Below are positions 9,418 through 11,891 of a stretch of 11,891 nt of DNA, one piece after another. The translations under genes were made by a program, and so were the position numbers. Location: contig FR887220.1 in assembly GCA_000436735.1 (NCBI GenBank), forward strand, positions 1 through 11,891, written 5' to 3'. Source of the stretch: Firmicutes bacterium CAG:170. GTDB taxonomy: Bacteria > Bacillota > Clostridia > Oscillospirales > Oscillospiraceae. The first letter of the stretch is position 1. Every line of letters starts with the position of its first letter. A model generated the notes under the pieces. The model saw only the letters and a program-made list of their open reading frames with translations, was not told the DNA's origin and did no database searches.

Positions 9418-10239
9418 ATGAAAAAGCACTCTGTTTTGAAGGCTGCGGCGCTGACCGCCGCGGCGTATACCGTTTCGCTGCGCGGACGGACGAAGCACCC
9501 GGATCTGGAGATCCTGCGCCGTTACCGCTTTGCACACCGGGGCTATCACGACAAGCCTGTCGTGCCGGAAAACTCCCTGCCCGCCTTCCGGCGCGCCATC
9601 GAGCATGGCTGGGGCGCGGAGCTGGACGTGCATCTGATGAAGGACGGCACGCTGGCCGTCATCCACGATTCGAGCCTCCTGCGGACGGCGGGCGCAGACG
9701 TGCAGATCGAGGATCTGACACGCGAGGAGCTGGAAAACTACCGTCTCGAGGGCACCGACGAGCGCATTCCGCTGTTTGACGAGGTGCTGGCGCTGTTTGA
9801 AAACACGACGCCGCTCATCATCGAGCTGAAGGCCGCGAACGGCAATCATTTTGCGCTGTCCAAGGCCGTCTGCGAACGGCTCGACTCCTACAAGGGCGTT
9901 TTCTGCATCGAGTCCTTCGACCCGATGGTCGTCGCGGACGTGCGCGAGCTTCGGCCCGGCATCTGCAGGGGCCAGCTGGCGGAAAACTTCCTGAAGGACA
10001 AGGGCGCGCTCGACCCGGTGCGCTCGGTGCTGGCAACGGGGCTGATCGGAAACGCGCTGGGAAAGCCGGACTTCATCGCCTTCAAATTTGAGGATCGCAG
10101 CTGCATCAGCAACGCTCTCTGCCTCAAGCTCTGGGGCATTCAGGGCGTGGCGTGGACCATCCGCTCGAAGCACGATCTGCTGACGGCGGAGGCCGAGGGA
10201 CTTATCCCGATCTTCGAAAAATTCGACCCGGAGGCGTAA
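9418..10239 (+). CDS. Glycerophosphodiester phosphodiesterase (GDPD)
   Basis: GDPDs hydrolyse glycerophosphodiesters to sn-glycerol-3-phosphate and an alcohol, using a TIM-barrel and a divalent metal. The 273-residue protein shows FAHRGYHD (His40, Arg41), PENS (Glu51-Asn52), ELDVHLMKDGTLAVIHD (Glu68, Asp70, His83) and IIELK (Glu136, Lys138). These are the usual catalytic and metal-binding positions. The first 20 residues are basic then mildly hydrophobic (LKAAALTAAAYTVSL), which could be a weak membrane anchor but is not a convincing signal peptide, so a cytoplasmic location is more likely. GGAGG at 9402-9406, within the end of the MFS gene, lies 11 bases from the ATG. It is the last gene of the HAD-MFS-GDPD operon. 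No T-run terminator follows immediately. Confidence 0.93.
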   Translation: MKKHSVLKAAALTAAAYTVSLRGRTKHPDLEILRRYRFAHRGYHDKPVVPENSLPAFRRAIEHGWGAELDVHLMKDGTLAVIHDSSLLRTAGADVQIEDLTREELENYRLEGTDERIPLFDEVLALFENTTPLIIELKAANGNHFALSKAVCERLDSYKGVFCIESFDPMVVADVRELRPGICRGQLAENFLKDKGALDPVRSVLATGLIGNALGKPDFIAFKFEDRSCISNALCLKLWGIQGVAWTIRSKHDLLTAEAEGLIPIFEKFDPEA

Positions 10240-10302
10240 AAATGCGCCCACGGCGGCAAAAGCATCCCCCGGGGAGGCTTGCGCGGCGGCGGGAGCGTCC
10301 GC

Positions 10303-10464
10303 TAAAATAGGCATGTTAAGCGATCCGGCGACATAGTATCAGGCAGCACCGTATTGGGGGAAATGCGGTGCTGCACCCTAAGCATATCGGCCCCCTGCCG
10401 TGCGCGGCGGAGCCTTTGAACGCCTGCGCTTTCGCGGAAAGCGATCCCGCGCGGGCGGCGTTTG
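10303..10464 (+). other. Highly structured intergenic segment, possible noncoding RNA
   Basis: The 286-base gap after GDPD has no convincing gene but several inverted repeats. The best is GCAGCACCG (10343-10351) / CGGTGCTGC (10366-10374), which extends by TATT/AATG pairing to 13 pairs around a GGGGGA loop. That loop's G5 (10356-10360) could pair with C5 at 10391-10395 to make a pseudoknot. A 7-base hairpin CGCTTTC-GCG-GAAAGCG (10427-10443) and the palindrome CCCGCGCGGG (10446-10455) follow. A possible -10 TAAAAT (10303-10308) has only a poor -35 (TTGCGC, 18 bases upstream). Near the operon end an imperfect palindrome AAGCATCCCC/GGGGAGGCTT (10260-10280) has no T-run. It matches no riboswitch or RNA family I can name. 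Confidence 0.35.
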
Positions 10465-10493
10465 TTGACATTCCTTGTGTTTGCTGCTATGAT
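10465..10493 (+). promoter_or_regulatory. Consensus sigma-A promoter of the acidic-tail protein gene
   Basis: A perfect -35 TTGACA (10465-10470), exactly 17 bases of spacer, and -10 TATGAT (10488-10493, five of six). The leader is about 25 bases and holds an AGGAGG site (10513-10518). This is the closest to consensus in the window, implying strong, constitutive-type expression. Confidence 0.85.
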
Positions 10494-10525
10494 GGGGCGG
10501 TAAAAGCGAAAAAGGAGGAATTCCT

Positions 10526-11038
10526 ATGAAAAAATCCTGGAAATACGGACTGATCGGCGCGGCCGCCGCGCTGGCCGCCGTGCTGCTTCCCTATGAGATC
10601 GACCGCAATGACGACGGCGAGTTCAGCTACAATTCGCTGCTGCTGGGCGTCTACCGCAGAAAGCGTTCCGACGGCGAGCACGCCACGGCTGTGACGCTTT
10701 TCAACGCGCCCGCCCTCACCGACGAGAGCCGGAAGGCGCGCGAAGCCGCCGTCCGCCATGTGATCGAGGCGGCTGCGGAGCAGGAGCTGTTCGCCGACGA
10801 GGACGATCCCACCGAGGGCGCGGCCTCCGCACCGGCGGCAGCGCCGGTGACAGAGGAAACGCCTGCCGTACCGGTGGAGGAAGCCCCGGCGGAGCCTGAC
10901 GAGGAGCCGGAAACGCCTGCGGAGATGTGCGCCGAGACGGAGGAAGCATCCGCCGAGACGCAGGAGCAGTCCGCTGCGGAGGCCCCCGAGGCGCAGGAGC
11001 CTGCCGGCGAGGAAGCCGCCGCGCAGGAAGAGGCGTAA
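10526..11038 (+). CDS. Small membrane-anchored protein with Ala/Glu/Pro-rich acidic tail, unknown function
   Basis: A 170-residue protein I do not recognise as a named family. It begins MKKSWKYGLIGAAAALAAVLLPYE, a basic start and one hydrophobic segment (about 8-22) that could be an anchor or uncleaved signal. A short conserved-looking part follows, IDRNDDGEFSYNSLLLGVYRR (25-45), then a helical stretch (67-90). From about residue 90 to the end the sequence is almost entirely Ala, Glu, Pro, Thr and Asp with few basic residues, so it is likely disordered and strongly acidic, with loose repeats of the EEAPAEP/AEAPEAQEPA type. AGGAGG at 10513-10518 sits seven bases from the ATG. It is monocistronic, with a consensus promoter before and a terminator after. 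Orientation across the membrane is uncertain. Confidence 0.82.
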   Translation: MKKSWKYGLIGAAAALAAVLLPYEIDRNDDGEFSYNSLLLGVYRRKRSDGEHATAVTLFNAPALTDESRKAREAAVRHVIEAAAEQELFADEDDPTEGAASAPAAAPVTEETPAVPVEEAPAEPDEEPETPAEMCAETEEASAETQEQSAAEAPEAQEPAGEEAAAQEEA

Positions 11039-11083
11039 AGGAAAACAGGTACCGCCGGTTATCCGGCGGCGCCGGCATAACGC

Positions 11084-11118
11084 AAGGCCCGTTCCCATTC
11101 TGGGAACGGGCTTTCTGT
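11084..11118 (+). terminator. Intrinsic terminator after the acidic-tail protein gene
   Basis: A perfect 11-base stem GCCCGTTCCCA (11087-11097) / TGGGAACGGGC (11101-11111) with a TTC loop, lengthened by AAG/TTT pairing and followed by TTTCTGTGT. A smaller perfect hairpin CCGCCGG-TTAT-CCGGCGG (11052-11069) precedes it, between the stop codon and the terminator. Confidence 0.88.
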
Positions 11119-11192
11119 GTAAGTTTACAAATTCGTCATGCCTCCCACCCCTCGCTTATGGTAAACTATCATAAGAGGAGGGAAGCAGCCCA

Positions 11193-11618
11193 ATGAACAT
11201 CTTATTCTTTCTGACGCCCAAGGCCATGTGCTCCTACGTCGATGCCGGGGCGACGCTCCGGCAGGCGATGGAACGCATGGAGAAATCCGGCTTTTCCGCG
11301 CTTCCGGTTCTGGAATCGGACGGAAGCTATGCGGGCGTACTGACCGAGGGCGACCTTCTGTGGGCGCTGAAGGGCATGTGCGCCACGGATATCCGTCAGA
11401 CCGAGACGCATTACATCCGGGAGCTTACGCCGCGCCGCGTGATCCATCCCGTCAAGGTCGATACCCGCGTGGAGGATCTGATCTCCGTCGCCGCAGAGCA
11501 GAATTTTGTCCCCGTGATCGACGACAAGAACGATTTCATCGGGATCGTCACCCGAAGCCGCATCCTGCGCTACTGTCAGGAAGCCTATTTTGCAAAAACT
11601 GCGCAAAAAATTTCCTGA
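11193..11618 (+). CDS. Stand-alone tandem CBS-domain protein
   Basis: A 141-residue cytoplasmic protein made almost wholly of two CBS domains (about 10-62 and 77-130), a module that binds adenosyl ligands such as AMP, ATP or c-di-AMP. Typical CBS features are the SGFSALPVLESDGSYAGVLTEGDLL segment in the first and FVPVIDDKNDFIGIVTRSRILRY in the second. It has no attached enzyme or transport domain, like the Gram-positive c-di-AMP receptors DarB/CbpB (also about 145 residues), but I cannot confirm orthology. AGGAGGG at 11176-11182 lies ten bases from the ATG. A clear promoter was not found; TAAACT preceded by TGG (11159-11167) is a weak extended -10 candidate. The membrane-anchored gene follows 53 bases downstream and may be co-transcribed. 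Confidence 0.9.
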   Translation: MNILFFLTPKAMCSYVDAGATLRQAMERMEKSGFSALPVLESDGSYAGVLTEGDLLWALKGMCATDIRQTETHYIRELTPRRVIHPVKVDTRVEDLISVAAEQNFVPVIDDKNDFIGIVTRSRILRYCQEAYFAKTAQKIS

Positions 11619-11631
11619 GCATGTTTAAGCC

Positions 11632-11663
11632 CCGCTGAAGCTGGCGATACTTTTCAGCGGAGG
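11632..11663 (+). promoter_or_regulatory. Hairpin touching the ribosome site of the right-edge gene
   Basis: A perfect 8-base stem CCGCTGAA (11632-11639) / TTCAGCGG (11653-11660) has a 13-base loop. Its last two G bases are the first two of the GGAGG ribosome site (11659-11663), which lies eight bases before the ATG. Pairing could partly mask the site. No T-run follows, so it is not a terminator. Confidence 0.45.
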
Positions 11664-11671
11664 TGCAAGAA

Positions 11672-11891
11672 ATGCAAAACAACGAACGATCCAACTCCGG
11701 CGCGTTCCGGAAATTCTTTCAGGAAAAGGGCTACTACATAGTCCTGTTCCTGTGCATTGCTGCAGTCGGAATTTCGGGCTATATTTTTGTCAGAAGCGCA
11801 ATTTCGGAAAAGAATTCCCTGAACGATGAAACGCTTTCCGTCGCCACGACCACCACGGTGCCGTCCGCGCCGGAGAGCAGCAAGCCAATCA
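11672..11891 (+). CDS. N-terminus of a membrane-anchored protein, possibly SpoIIQ/M23-peptidase-like (cut by window edge)
   Basis: 73 codons are visible before the window ends. After a short basic, Asn-rich cytoplasmic stretch, FRKFFQEKGYYIVLFLCIAAVGISGYIFV gives one strong membrane segment (about 21-41). A Ser/Thr/Pro-rich linker beginning VATTTTVPSAPESSKP follows, as expected outside the membrane. This start resembles SpoIIQ-type M23 peptidase-family proteins of Clostridia that anchor in the forespore membrane, but the diagnostic domain lies beyond the edge. GGAGG (11659-11663) is eight bases from the ATG and overlaps a hairpin. The upstream CBS gene ends 53 bases earlier. The gene's base use is a little more A/T-rich than its neighbours. 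Other single-pass secreted-domain proteins remain possible. Confidence 0.75.
   Translation, partial: MQNNERSNSGAFRKFFQEKGYYIVLFLCIAAVGISGYIFVRSAISEKNSLNDETLSVATTTTVPSAPESSKPI

Noticed and set aside
7897..10314. An 805-codon minus-strand frame opposite the HAD, MFS and GDPD genes
   Set aside because: It spans three real genes with intact motifs and has no recognisable domain. Like the 443-codon frame opposite cls (3014-4345), it is a GC-bias shadow.
10366..10390. A T-box-like string on the minus strand (AGGGTGCAGCACCGC)
   Set aside because: It differs from the T-box core AGGGTGGnACCGCG by inserted bases, and no minus-strand gene lies downstream for it to control. The match follows from the GCAGCACCG stem.

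Overview
This window reads as a stretch of chromosome from a GC-rich member of the Clostridia, most likely a gut Oscillospirales/Oscillospiraceae-type bacterium. That placement is an inference. It rests on strong AGGAGG ribosome sites, sigma-A type promoters (several with extended TGn -10 boxes), high GC at third codon positions, the C-x7-C spacing in the MutY iron-sulfur motif, a DUF3137-like membrane protein, and a right-edge gene that starts like a SpoIIQ-type membrane-anchored protein. I see no phage, IS, CRISPR, tRNA or rRNA signal. Coding density is high and the longest stretch without a gene is about 286 bases.

Layout, left to right. (1) uvrA on the minus strand, cut at its C-terminus by the window edge. 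It is divergent from a plus-strand pair: cardiolipin synthase (cls) and a Nudix hydrolase. The pair ends in a clear intrinsic terminator. (2) Two minus-strand genes, each with its own promoter: a DUF3137-like membrane protein carrying an odd pure-GC hairpin inside its reading frame, and mutY. (3) A plus-strand operon divergent from mutY: a HAD-IIA sugar-phosphatase-like protein with a TTG start, an SLC45/SUT-like MFS transporter (ATGA overlap), and a glycerophosphodiester phosphodiesterase (6-base gap). (4) A 286-base gap rich in inverted repeats, possibly a structured RNA. It ends in a consensus promoter for a small membrane-anchored protein with a long Ala/Glu/Pro-rich acidic tail, followed by a terminator. 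(5) A stand-alone two-CBS-domain protein, then the start of a membrane-anchored protein that runs off the right edge.

Two functional themes recur. Genome maintenance: UvrA (nucleotide excision repair) and MutY (removal of A opposite 8-oxoG). Phospholipid metabolism: Cls makes cardiolipin and releases glycerol. The GDPD/MFS/HAD-IIA operon could take in or hydrolyse glycerophosphodiesters and dephosphorylate the resulting glycerol-3-phosphate. The enzyme families are well supported; that combined pathway is an inference. The very long antisense reading frames opposite uvrA, cls and the HAD-MFS-GDPD operon are GC-bias shadows and were left out.
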